Assembly (NCBI RefSeq): GCF_015182315.1
Contig: NZ_PRDL01000001.1
Coordinates: 1,612,001 to 1,676,000 of the forward strand
Length of the DNA: 64,000 nucleotides
Source: Cellvibrio polysaccharolyticus
GTDB lineage: Bacteria; Pseudomonadota; Gammaproteobacteria; Pseudomonadales; Cellvibrionaceae
Direction of reading: 5' to 3'
The notes under the pieces: model-generated
What the model saw: the letters and a program-made list of their open reading frames with translations, nothing else
The model's database searches: none
What the model was told of the DNA's origin: nothing
In this document: positions 8,761 to 16,274 of the stretch, one piece after another
Layout: each line of letters begins with the position of its first letter
Position numbering within the stretch: position 1 is the stretch's first letter
Program-made: the position numbers and the translations under genes

Positions 8761-9375
8761 ATGACAGTGACCTGGTTTAATCAGGGAGTGTTGCATGTGG
8801 AGATTACCGCGCAGCTGCCGGTGCAACACCCGTTGCTCGCGATTTCTGATGCAGAGTTAAAGGATGACCTGGCGGTTGATCAGGTATTGCAAGCCATCGA
8901 AAGTAACTATCAGCAAGGTTACGAAGCAAGCGCCAGTATTGAAGAAGAGCTGAATGGTATTGTGTTCGGCGGCCGGGGTGATCCGTTGCTCAAGCCGGAT
9001 GTGCTGTTGGCGGCCGTAGAAGAATTCAAGCTGCATCGTCATGGTGTACCGGTTGCCGTGGCGAGCTTTGGCCTGGTGGGCGAACCGGATATGCAATCGC
9101 TGGCGGTGAGCCTGGCAGATGCCGGGGTAGAAACCCTGCAGTTTTTTTTGCCAGCGGGCAATCCATCCGCCTATGCCCGATTGTTGCAGGTCGAACCCGC
9201 GCTTTTTAATCGCTTATGTCAGTTTATTGAAGTCTGTGTGGCGGCAAATCTGCGCGTCGAATGTTTTACCCACACTGATTTACAGCAGTCTGCAGGCGAA
9301 TGCAGAGCCCTGGCACTTGCTCTGGGAGCGGTAAGCTTTGAGGTGCGGGAGCTGGCTTCAACCGCGCAGGATTGA
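8761..9375 (+). CDS. Radical-SAM-like TIM-barrel protein lacking the cysteine motif
   Basis: A 204-residue protein of unknown function between dnaE and accA, with a clear GGAG site before ATG 8761. The core resembles the TatD-associated radical SAM family: a GGRGDPLLKPDVLL segment like the GxGEP motif that contacts SAM, a following VPVAVASFGL strand, a segment on the plan of SLADAGVETLQFFLPA, and a late ECRALALALGAVSFEVR like the family's C-terminal segment. The N-terminal CxxxCxxC that would hold the iron-sulfur cluster is absent: that region reads ITAQLPVQHPL with no cysteine. I infer a degenerate paralogue with a non-radical or regulatory role. The similarity is by eye and needs a profile search. 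Confidence 0.6.
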   Translation: MTVTWFNQGVLHVEITAQLPVQHPLLAISDAELKDDLAVDQVLQAIESNYQQGYEASASIEEELNGIVFGGRGDPLLKPDVLLAAVEEFKLHRHGVPVAVASFGLVGEPDMQSLAVSLADAGVETLQFFLPAGNPSAYARLLQVEPALFNRLCQFIEVCVAANLRVECFTHTDLQQSAGECRALALALGAVSFEVRELASTAQD

Positions 9376-9575
9376 TGCGGTATAGCCGTCAAAAACTGCT
9401 TTATTGCACGGAAAATATCGCTAAAAGGATGACTAAACGGGCGCTTTCGCGTAAGGTAGCGTCCTTTCGATGATGTTGATAAAACCGGTCCCCATTCGGA
9501 CTTTTTGCGTCATTGGCACCTGCTTAAAACTTCCAGGCAGTCTCACACTGCCCAGACATCGAGCCGTTACAACAT

Positions 9576-10523
9576 ATGAACCTGAACTATCTGGACTTCG
9601 AACAGCCGATTGCCGACCTTGAAGGCAAAATTGAAGAGCTGCAATTGGTAGGCAATAGCAGTGATGTGAATATTGCCGACGAAATTGGAAAACTACGCGA
9701 AAAAAGCACCAAACTGACTGAAAGCATCTATGCCAATCTCACCCCGTGGGATGTGGTAAAAGTTGCGCGTCATCCGTTGCGTCCTTACGCTTCAGATTAC
9801 ATTTCCCGTATTTTTACCGACTGGGATGAATTGCATGGTGATCGCCATTTTGGCGATGACAAAGCGATTATCGCCGGTGTAGGTCGTCTTGATGGCAAGC
9901 CGGTTATGGTGGTTGCCGAAGAAAAAGGGCGCAGCGTACACGACAAGGTTTACCGCAACTTTGGTATGCCAAAACCGGAAGGCTACCGTAAAGCCCTGCG
10001 CTTGATGGAGATGGCCGAGCGTTTCAAATTGCCGGTGCTGACCCTGATTGACACCCCCGGTGCTTACCCGGGTATCGACTCGGAAGAGCGTGGCATCTCT
10101 GAAGCCATTGCGCAAAACCTGGCGGTTATGTCGCGTTTGCGTACGCCGATTATCTGTACGGTAATTGGTGAAGGTTCATCCGGTGGCGCATTGGCTATTG
10201 GTGTGGGTGACCACCTGAACATGCTGCAATACTCCACCTATTTTGTAATCTCGCCGGAAGGTTGCGCCAACATTATCTGGAAAACTGTTGCCAAGGCACC
10301 GGATGCAGCCCAGGCGATGGGTGTTACCTCCAAAGTGCTGGAAGACCTGGGTATTGTGGATGAAACCATCCCCGAACCTCTGGGCGGCGCGCACCGAAAC
10401 GTAGATCAAATGGCGGCCAACCTGAAGCAGCGCTTGGTTGTGCAGCTGGATCGTCTGTCCGGTGAACCACTGGATGCGTTGATTGAGCGTCGTTACAAGC
10501 GATTAATGAGTTACGGTAATTAA
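9576..10523 (+). CDS. accA: Acetyl-CoA carboxylase carboxyltransferase subunit alpha
   Basis: The alpha half of the carboxyltransferase that makes malonyl-CoA, the committed step of fatty acid synthesis. The 315-residue protein starts MNLNYLDFEQPIADLE, as the family does, has the oxyanion region GEGSSGGALAIGVGD and ends RRYKRLMSYG. In many gammaproteobacteria accA also follows dnaE. A 200-nt leader separates it from the preceding gene, and a strong terminator lies 20 nt downstream, so it may be transcribed on its own. Confidence 0.96.
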   Translation: MNLNYLDFEQPIADLEGKIEELQLVGNSSDVNIADEIGKLREKSTKLTESIYANLTPWDVVKVARHPLRPYASDYISRIFTDWDELHGDRHFGDDKAIIAGVGRLDGKPVMVVAEEKGRSVHDKVYRNFGMPKPEGYRKALRLMEMAERFKLPVLTLIDTPGAYPGIDSEERGISEAIAQNLAVMSRLRTPIICTVIGEGSSGGALAIGVGDHLNMLQYSTYFVISPEGCANIIWKTVAKAPDAAQAMGVTSKVLEDLGIVDETIPEPLGGAHRNVDQMAANLKQRLVVQLDRLSGEPLDALIERRYKRLMSYGN

Positions 10524-10543
10524 TTTACGGTATTAATACGCTT

Positions 10544-10581
10544 CAAAAAAACCGCCCTCAGATTCTGTTGGCGGTTTTTTT
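10544..10581 (+). terminator. Intrinsic terminator after accA
   Basis: A run of A with ACCGCC (10544-10555), a 14-nt loop and GGCGG followed by seven T (10570-10581). This is a standard rho-independent terminator 20 nt after the accA stop; the A-run on the other side lets it work in both directions. Confidence 0.85.
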
Positions 10582-10714
10582 ATGCCTGTCTCTATCCGGG
10601 CAATTTCCGGCATGCCATTGAAATGGCTTCTGCCATTTTCCGGTCAATATTTTTTTGCAATAACAAGATACTGGTGGTCACAATAAACGTGTTGTTAATA
10701 AAAGAGCTGGCTAT

Positions 10715-10900
10715 ATGGGTGACGTAATTCCTTTCAAAAAACCATCGCCGTTTGAAAAACACAAAGGAAAATCCCTGTGCAAAAGCGGTTTTCATAAATG
10801 GCTTGTTGTAAAAGAAAAACAGTTTGATGTGAAGCAGGGGAAGTTGGTGACGGTGTATCGCTGTGCGCGTTGCGATGCGCAAAAAGTGGAGGCCAAATAA
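10715..10900 (+). CDS. Small zinc-ribbon-like protein (61 aa), function unknown
   Basis: A short basic protein with ATG 10715 and a GAGCTGG site upstream, bounded by terminators on both sides, so a monocistronic unit. It has an N-terminal IPFKKPSPFEKHKGKSLC stretch, a Cys-x3-His pair (CKSGFH) and a CARC pair near the C-terminus, which could together bind one zinc. Closely similar small proteins occur in Pseudomonas and relatives as conserved hypotheticals, from memory. No function is known to me. Conserved charge pattern, spacing and its own terminator argue that it is a real gene. Confidence 0.75.
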   Translation: MGDVIPFKKPSPFEKHKGKSLCKSGFHKWLVVKEKQFDVKQGKLVTVYRCARCDAQKVEAK

Positions 10901-10902
10901 GC

Positions 10903-10931
10903 ATTCGGGAGCCGAAGCTCCCGAATTTTTT
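10903..10931 (+). terminator. Intrinsic terminator after the 61-aa gene
   Basis: A 10-bp perfect stem (ATTCGGGAGC and its complement) closed by a CGAA tetraloop and followed by six T. It lies directly after the small gene and just before the end of the convergent slyD-like gene. The T-run is only on the plus side, so it serves the plus-strand gene. Confidence 0.88.
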
Positions 10932-10933
10932 GC

Positions 10934-11416
10934 TTAGTGGTGATGACCGCCAGCGCCGTGCGCGTGGCCATGGTTTACTTCTTCTTCGGTTGCTGCACGA
11001 ATTTCAGTAATTTCCACATCAAAGGTCAAATCAACGCCGGCTAACGGGTGGTTGCCGTCAATAGTGACTTCATCATTTTCAACCGAGGTTACGGTAACAA
11101 CTTGCAGGCCGTGTTCGGTTTCTGCATGAAATTCCATACCGGCTTCAATGCTGTCTACGCCGCTGAACATACTGGATGGCAATTTTTGCACCATGCTGTC
11201 ATCGCGCTCACCATAGGCTTCTGCAGCTTTAACAGAAACATTCAGCTTGTCGCCTACTTTTTTGCCCAGCAATTCTTTTTCCAAACCTGGAATGATATTG
11301 CCTGCACCGTGCAGGTAAGACAGTGGCTCCTGGCCCTCTGATGAATCCAGCACTTTGCCAGAGCCGTCGGTCAGGGTGTAATGGAAGCTGGCAACGCAGT
11401 TTTCAGTAATATTCAT
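10934..11416 (-). CDS. slyD: FKBP-type peptidyl-prolyl isomerase, SlyD-like (copy 1)
   Basis: A 160-residue FKBP with an insert-in-flap domain, a chaperone and prolyl isomerase of the cytoplasm. The FKBP half carries GSGKVLDSSEG, the YLHGAGNIIPGLE signature and, after the IF domain (about residues 70-130), the returning NHPLAGVDLTFDVEI strand. The tail is short and His-rich (HGHAHGAGGHHH), a likely nickel or zinc site, rather than the long Cys/His tail of E. coli SlyD. A paralogue with the same type of tail lies at 48473-48970. It is transcribed alone, with DUF3108 and purNM genes upstream on the same strand. Confidence 0.88.
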   Translation of the reverse strand: MNITENCVASFHYTLTDGSGKVLDSSEGQEPLSYLHGAGNIIPGLEKELLGKKVGDKLNVSVKAAEAYGERDDSMVQKLPSSMFSGVDSIEAGMEFHAETEHGLQVVTVTSVENDEVTIDGNHPLAGVDLTFDVEITEIRAATEEEVNHGHAHGAGGHHH

Positions 11417-11486
11417 AGTTGTAGAGCCTATTGGTAAGTTAAATCAAGCTGTTGAGTTAAAGCAAACAGCGGCGCAGGGCACCGCT

Positions 11487-12212
11487 TTATTTCTGAAACG
11501 ATTTGATCTCTTTGCCATTCATATTCGCTTTGTTAAGCGTGATGGTATAAGTATCGCCTTTTTCTTCCTGCTGCATCCGCACCAGTAAATAGTCCCACTC
11601 TTTTGCCAGCCACGCAAAAGTGACCCGGTCACTGTTTTCGCGGCTGCGTTTCACTTTGACGGTATTGACCTTGCCGAGCGGCGTATCCAGCGTTTCTTCG
11701 CCAACGACCTCAAAGGCATATTCACGAAGCGTGTTACCGCCATCTGCGATGGTGTAAGCAAATTGGGTTTTGCCGTCCAGTAAGTCCTGTTGCAGTTGCA
11801 GCTGGTAACTGAGTTTGTCCTGGATGCGCTTTGAGGTATCCAGCGGCTTGCTGCTGCTGGCCAGATTATCCACGATTCTGCCTTCCGCCCACTCAAACGC
11901 AATGTCGGTATCCTTGTTGCGGCCTACGCCCCGTCGCTTGTAAATATAGTGCAGGGGTAATACTTGCGATTTTTCGTCATTCCACTCCAGGTAACTGACT
12001 TCATCAATACTGGCAAACCAGGATTCCGCACGGAAATTCATTTTTTGCCGGCCGTTCTCCAGTTGTTCAAGAGAATGGGTCACGGTAATTTTGAAGCCCA
12101 GCGCACTGGACACATATTGATTGTGGAAGGTGTTCGGAAGCTCCGCAGCCAGCAGTGTTGAGCTGAAGGCAAGAGCAGCTGTGGCGAATAACGAACGCAG
12201 TACCGGATTCAT
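11487..12212 (-). CDS. DUF3108 domain periplasmic protein
   Basis: A 241-residue protein with a signal peptide (MNPVLRSLFATAALAFSSTLLAA). ATG 12212 is chosen because AGGGA lies 8 nt before it; the open frame extends 12 codons further up. The mature part is beta-rich and follows the DUF3108 plan, with the closing DTPLGKVNTVKVKR segment. The family is secreted and its function unknown. Its place just downstream of purM-purN on the same strand is a conserved neighbourhood in Pseudomonas-like genomes, probably for shared transcription rather than pathway. Confidence 0.8.
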   Translation of the reverse strand: MNPVLRSLFATAALAFSSTLLAAELPNTFHNQYVSSALGFKITVTHSLEQLENGRQKMNFRAESWFASIDEVSYLEWNDEKSQVLPLHYIYKRRGVGRNKDTDIAFEWAEGRIVDNLASSSKPLDTSKRIQDKLSYQLQLQQDLLDGKTQFAYTIADGGNTLREYAFEVVGEETLDTPLGKVNTVKVKRSRENSDRVTFAWLAKEWDYLLVRMQQEEKGDTYTITLNKANMNGKEIKSFQK

Positions 12213-12225
12213 CAGGTAGTTCCCT

Positions 12226-12891
12226 TTATGGCCGAGAGGTGGTGTCAATTAGATGGCCAGATGATGGTAAAGGTTCATTATCCAGCCATACCTGGCCCTC
12301 GCTGAGACGCAGGCGAGACTCAGTAAACCATTTTACGGCGAGCGGATAAACAATGTGTTCCTGCTGCTGCACCCGTTTTGCGAGCGATTCGGCATTGTCG
12401 TCGGTAAGAACCGGGACTTTGGCCTGAATCACCGAGGGGCCGCCATCCAGCTCGGCGGTCACAAAATGAACGGTTACCCCATGCGCGGTTTCACCGGCAT
12501 CCAGTGCCCGCTGGTGCGTAGCAAGCCCTTGATAAGCGGGAAGCAGGGACGGGTGAATATTCAACATGCGACCGGCATAGCGCCCGGTAAACGCCGGGGT
12601 GAGGATGCGCATAAAACCGGCCAGCACCACCAGATCCGGCTGATAAGCATCAATGCGATCGGCCAGGGCCGCATCGAAGGCGGCCCGGTCGGCAAATTGC
12701 TTGTGATCCAGCACTTCAGTGGCAATACCTGCCTGTTCGGCTCGGGTCAAACCACCCACAGCGGGGCGATTACTGATCACCGCGACGATATCTGCCGCAA
12801 TCTCACCGGCGCTGACGGCATCCATCAGCGCTTGCAGGTTGGTACCACTGCCGGAAATCAATACAACAATGCGATGGCGCAATTCACTCAT
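12226..12891 (-). CDS. purN: Phosphoribosylglycinamide formyltransferase PurN
   Basis: Formyl transfer from 10-formyl-THF to GAR, third step of purine synthesis. The 221-residue protein shows the N-terminal ISGSGTNLQAL phosphate-binding loop, the LAGFMRIL segment and the catalytic HPSLLPAYQG with conserved Asn-His (MLNIHPS) and the later Asp (ELDGG). Its ATG overlaps the purM stop as TGATG, so the two are translationally coupled. Confidence 0.95.
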   Translation of the reverse strand: MSELRHRIVVLISGSGTNLQALMDAVSAGEIAADIVAVISNRPAVGGLTRAEQAGIATEVLDHKQFADRAAFDAALADRIDAYQPDLVVLAGFMRILTPAFTGRYAGRMLNIHPSLLPAYQGLATHQRALDAGETAHGVTVHFVTAELDGGPSVIQAKVPVLTDDNAESLAKRVQQQEHIVYPLAVKWFTESRLRLSEGQVWLDNEPLPSSGHLIDTTSRP

Positions 12892-13952
12892 CAGGCAGAC
12901 AGCCCCAGCAACTCAACCTGCTCTTCGTCAGCTTGTGCTTTGGCAATATGACCTACCACGAAGGCGGTTTCACCGGCTTCGGCGAGCAGTTTCAGAGCAT
13001 TGTCTTTTTCGTCTGCCGGGATAACCAGAATCATGCCGGTACCGCAGTTGAAGGTACGGTACATTTCACGGGCAACCACATTGCCGCTGCGCTGCAGCCA
13101 CTGGAATACCGGTGGCAGGGTCCAGCTGCTGGCGTCAATCACGGCTTTGCAGTCGTCTGGCAATACGCGAGGAATGTTTTCCAGCAAGCCGCCGCCGGTG
13201 ATGTGCGACAGAGCGTTGACGCGGGATTTACGGATCAGCTCCAGAACGGGTTTGACGTAAATGCGAGTGGGGGCCATCAGGGCGTCGGCCAGAGAAACAC
13301 CGCCACAATCCTGATTCAGATCGGCATTGCTAACTTCAATGATTTTACGGATCAATGAGTAGCCGTTGGAGTGCGGGCCGCTGGCGGCCAGAGCAATCAA
13401 TACATCGCCAGCCTGAACCTTGCTGCCGTCGATGATTTTGGATTTCTCAACCACACCGACGCAAAAACCGGCCAGATCGTAATCTTCGCCTTCGTACATA
13501 CCTGGCATTTCAGCGGTTTCCCCGCCAACCAGCGAGCAGCCAGCTTGTTCGCAGCCATCGCCAATACCCGATACCACGGCAGCAGCTACATCAACATTCA
13601 GTTTGCCGGTTGCGTAATAATCCAGGAAAAACAGCGGCTCGGCGCCGGTCACTACCAGGTCGTTAACGCACATCGCCACCAGATCGATACCGATGGTGTC
13701 ATGCTTGCCAAGATTCATGGCCAGGCGCAGTTTGGTGCCTACACCATCGGTGCCGGAAACCAGAACCGGTTCGGTGTAGCCTTTGGGGATTTCGCACAGT
13801 GCGGCAAAACCGCCCAGTCCGGCCATCACTTCCGGGCGACGGGTGCGCTTCGCTACCCCTTTAATGCGTTCGACCAGCGCTTCACCGGCATCAATATCAA
13901 CACCGGCGTCTTTGTAGCTGAGAGAGGGAGTAGGGGACTGTTGTTCGCTCAT
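12891..13952 (-). CDS. purM: Phosphoribosylformylglycinamidine cyclo-ligase PurM
   Basis: AIR synthetase, fifth step of purine synthesis. The product of 353 residues starts MSEQQSPTPSLSYKDAGVDI (ATG 13952); the frame is open for 22 more codons but the family begins at SLSYKDAG. Visible signatures are GFAALCEIP, VSGTDGVGTKL, the glycine-rich LVGGETAEMPGMY and the late HITGGGLLENIPRVLP. It is the first gene of the minus-strand purM-purN-DUF3108 unit. A TAGAAT (plus-strand 13994-13999) about 40 nt upstream is a possible -10. Confidence 0.95.
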   Translation of the reverse strand: MSEQQSPTPSLSYKDAGVDIDAGEALVERIKGVAKRTRRPEVMAGLGGFAALCEIPKGYTEPVLVSGTDGVGTKLRLAMNLGKHDTIGIDLVAMCVNDLVVTGAEPLFFLDYYATGKLNVDVAAAVVSGIGDGCEQAGCSLVGGETAEMPGMYEGEDYDLAGFCVGVVEKSKIIDGSKVQAGDVLIALAASGPHSNGYSLIRKIIEVSNADLNQDCGGVSLADALMAPTRIYVKPVLELIRKSRVNALSHITGGGLLENIPRVLPDDCKAVIDASSWTLPPVFQWLQRSGNVVAREMYRTFNCGTGMILVIPADEKDNALKLLAEAGETAFVVGHIAKAQADEEQVELLGLSA

Positions 13953-14097
13953 AAGAGAGATCCGCTTGCGAGAGGTTGGTAAAAATGGCCAGCATTCTAC
14001 CAGCTTATCGCCCATCATGCCGATAGCCGAACAGACTTTGCGATGCAGATAATGCGCTCTATTGGTGAAATTTGCCCTCGGGTCGCGCGGAATTGCC

Positions 14098-14106
14098 TGC
14101 TACAAT
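14098..14106 (+). promoter_or_regulatory. Possible extended -10 promoter before the DUF2066 gene
   Basis: TGCTACAAT, an extended -10 match (TGnTACAAT), lies in the divergent purM/DUF2066 intergenic region, about 130 nt before the start codon. There is no convincing -35. Confidence 0.35.
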
Positions 14107-14233
14107 AGGCAATTCGAACATTTCGCAAATCCCTCACTATTGTCGGGACGGTTTTCACCGGTGCTTTTTTAGCCGCCAGCGGTTGATGCGCAGGCGGTAA
14201 ACCAGGGTGGGCCAATCATTTCAGGAGCTGATT

Positions 14234-15388
14234 TTGGCACGATTGCTAGCAACACTGACGTTTTTACTGGTAGCAGTTCAGGTGTGTGCCGGGCAACAGG
14301 TAGACATTTACCGTGCCGAGGCGCTGGTTACTTCCCAGCAGGCCAGTGAGCGGGCTACGGCGGCGCGTGGTGGTTTGCGCGAAGTCATGATCCGGGTGTC
14401 CGGTGACCGTGCTGCTGCCGATCATCCCACCATCGCCAGTGCGATCCGCCAGGCGCAAAACTACCTGCACGAGTTCAGCTACGCATCGACCGACAAACGC
14501 ATTGAAAGCGACACCGGCTCCCTGCCTGCGACCTTGTTAATCATGAAGTTTTCTCCCGCCGGTATTGAGCAGCTACTGCGCGATGCCGGTTTGCCCCTGT
14601 GGCCGGCCAACCGACCCAAGTTAATGGTATGGATAATCTCCGAAGACAACCAGGGCGCGCAGCACCGTGTGCCTGATGAGCCGGCTTTGCAGGCGATTTA
14701 TGCCCAGGCGGCGGTGCGCGGTTTGCCTTTGTTATTTCCCTTGCAGGATTTTGAAGACACGATTGCCTTGCCCTCGGAATTGTTGAGTGAACTGGACGAG
14801 GACGCTATTCGCAGCGCTTCTGAACGTTACAAGCCGGATGCCATTCTTGCAGGCAAGCTGAGCCAGGCACCCGACGGACAATGGCAGTCTTCCTGGTTGC
14901 TGATGCAAAGTAATGATGTGCAGCCGGTGAATGGCAGCGGTGCCGATCTGGCTGCACAGATTTCCAGCGCCATTGATTACAGCGCCGATCAGTTTGCGCG
15001 TCAGTACGCTATTGTTCCCCGCGCCGGCAATGCTGACCCGGACGTAGTTGTGCTGCGTATTAATGATGTTGCAGATTTTGCAGACTTCAAACAGGTGCAG
15101 CGTTATTTTGAAGGCATGGCGATGGTCAAGCATTTCGAGTTGTTGCAAGCAGAAGGCAACCGCTTGACGGTGCAGTTGCAAATTGAAGGTGATTTGACGC
15201 TCTTGTCGAGTACCCTGGAACTGGGCAAAAAACTCTTTCCGGTAGCCTCTGTCTCAATCGAAACACCTTTTATGGCCGTTGCCAGTCAACCTGGTGAATT
15301 ATCTGCCGACCCGGTTGCAGCGCCCTCGGCGTCTATTATTGGTTCCGGCAGTCGCGATAACCCGCTGACGTACCGGTGGGCTGACTAA
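14234..15388 (+). CDS. DUF2066 domain-containing exported protein
   Basis: A 384-residue protein of the DUF2066 family with an N-terminal signal peptide (ARLLATLTFLLVAVQVCAG). I prefer the TTG at 14234 because AGGAG lies 6 nt upstream; the frame is open back to a GTG at 14207. The N-terminal half carries the family features (RGGLREVMIRVSG, TLLIMKFSP, LPLWPANRPKLMVW). It sits next to hda and diverges from purM, the same arrangement as in Pseudomonas, where a perM gene lies between. No perM is present here. The molecular role is unknown. Confidence 0.8.
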   Translation: MARLLATLTFLLVAVQVCAGQQVDIYRAEALVTSQQASERATAARGGLREVMIRVSGDRAAADHPTIASAIRQAQNYLHEFSYASTDKRIESDTGSLPATLLIMKFSPAGIEQLLRDAGLPLWPANRPKLMVWIISEDNQGAQHRVPDEPALQAIYAQAAVRGLPLLFPLQDFEDTIALPSELLSELDEDAIRSASERYKPDAILAGKLSQAPDGQWQSSWLLMQSNDVQPVNGSGADLAAQISSAIDYSADQFARQYAIVPRAGNADPDVVVLRINDVADFADFKQVQRYFEGMAMVKHFELLQAEGNRLTVQLQIEGDLTLLSSTLELGKKLFPVASVSIETPFMAVASQPGELSADPVAAPSASIIGSGSRDNPLTYRWAD

Positions 15389-15428
15389 TGACCGGCCTTA
15401 ACCGGTTTGCTGAGGATCAAGTGTCAAG

Positions 15429-16142
15429 GTGACCCGAATCCCGCAACAACTCTCGCTCGGCGTTATTCTTAATGACGAGGCACGGTTTGAAAATTTCTAC
15501 TCCACCAAAGGCTCTGTCAATGAGCAGGCTGTAGCCTTGCTGCGACAGCAGGTGGACACCCAGGGCTACCCGTTTGTTTATTTGCAGGGCGGCCCCGGTA
15601 GCGGTCTGAGTCATTTGCTGCAAGCCGGTTGTCACTACGCACAAGCCAAAGGTTTGCATATTCAATACCTGCCGATGGCAGATTTGGTGGATTACGCCTC
15701 GGTAGAGTTGTTCGCTGATTTGGGCTATCTCGATTACCTGGCGCTGGATGACTTGCAAGCCATCGCCGGGAAAAAAGAATGGGAACAGGCGCTATTTCAT
15801 TTGTACAACCTGTTACGCGATAGCGGCAAGCGATTGCTGGTGGCGGCCAACGCCAATGTGCGGGAATTGCCTTTTCAGCTGGAAGATTTACGCTCACGGT
15901 TGCAGTGGGGTCTGACCTATAAAATTCAACCGCTCAACGACACCGAAAAACAACTGGCACTGCAAGCGCGGGCGCGGGCGCGCGGGTTGGAATTGAGTGA
16001 TGATGTGGCGCATTATTTATTGCAGCGCCTGCCGCGGGATGTACATCAGCTATTTTCCCGATTGCATTATCTCGATTGCGCTTCGCTGGCCGAGCAGCGC
16101 AAATTGACCATTCCTTTTGTAAAAAAAATATTATCTCTCTGA
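15429..16142 (+). CDS. hda: DnaA regulatory inactivator Hda
   Basis: An AAA+ protein homologous to the DnaA ATPase domain. With the sliding clamp it stimulates ATP hydrolysis by DnaA and prevents over-initiation. The N-terminal QQLSLGVILND matches the clamp-binding region, the ATP loop is GGPGSGLSHLL (Lys of Walker A replaced, as is common in Hda, which has a modified loop), Walker B is LALDDLQ, and the C-terminus AEQRKLTIPFVKKIL is strongly conserved. GTG 15429 follows a GAGGA at 15412-15416. 237 residues, normal for the family. Confidence 0.92.
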   Translation: MTRIPQQLSLGVILNDEARFENFYSTKGSVNEQAVALLRQQVDTQGYPFVYLQGGPGSGLSHLLQAGCHYAQAKGLHIQYLPMADLVDYASVELFADLGYLDYLALDDLQAIAGKKEWEQALFHLYNLLRDSGKRLLVAANANVRELPFQLEDLRSRLQWGLTYKIQPLNDTEKQLALQARARARGLELSDDVAHYLLQRLPRDVHQLFSRLHYLDCASLAEQRKLTIPFVKKILSL

Positions 16143-16274
16143 AAGCCTGTCTGTTTTTGTAAATTACCGTTAAAGGGCTGGGGCGGCCTTCGGCTCTCCT
16201 CTACCCTGAATACTTTTGATTCAGCCAATTAATAACGATAACTTTGCATCTTTATGATGCCATGGAGCTCAGGT

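Noticed and set aside
10609..10645. Short inverted repeat (AAATGGC-TTCT-GCCATTT) between accA and the 61-aa gene
   Set aside because: Only 7 bp with no T-tract; too weak to call a regulatory element.
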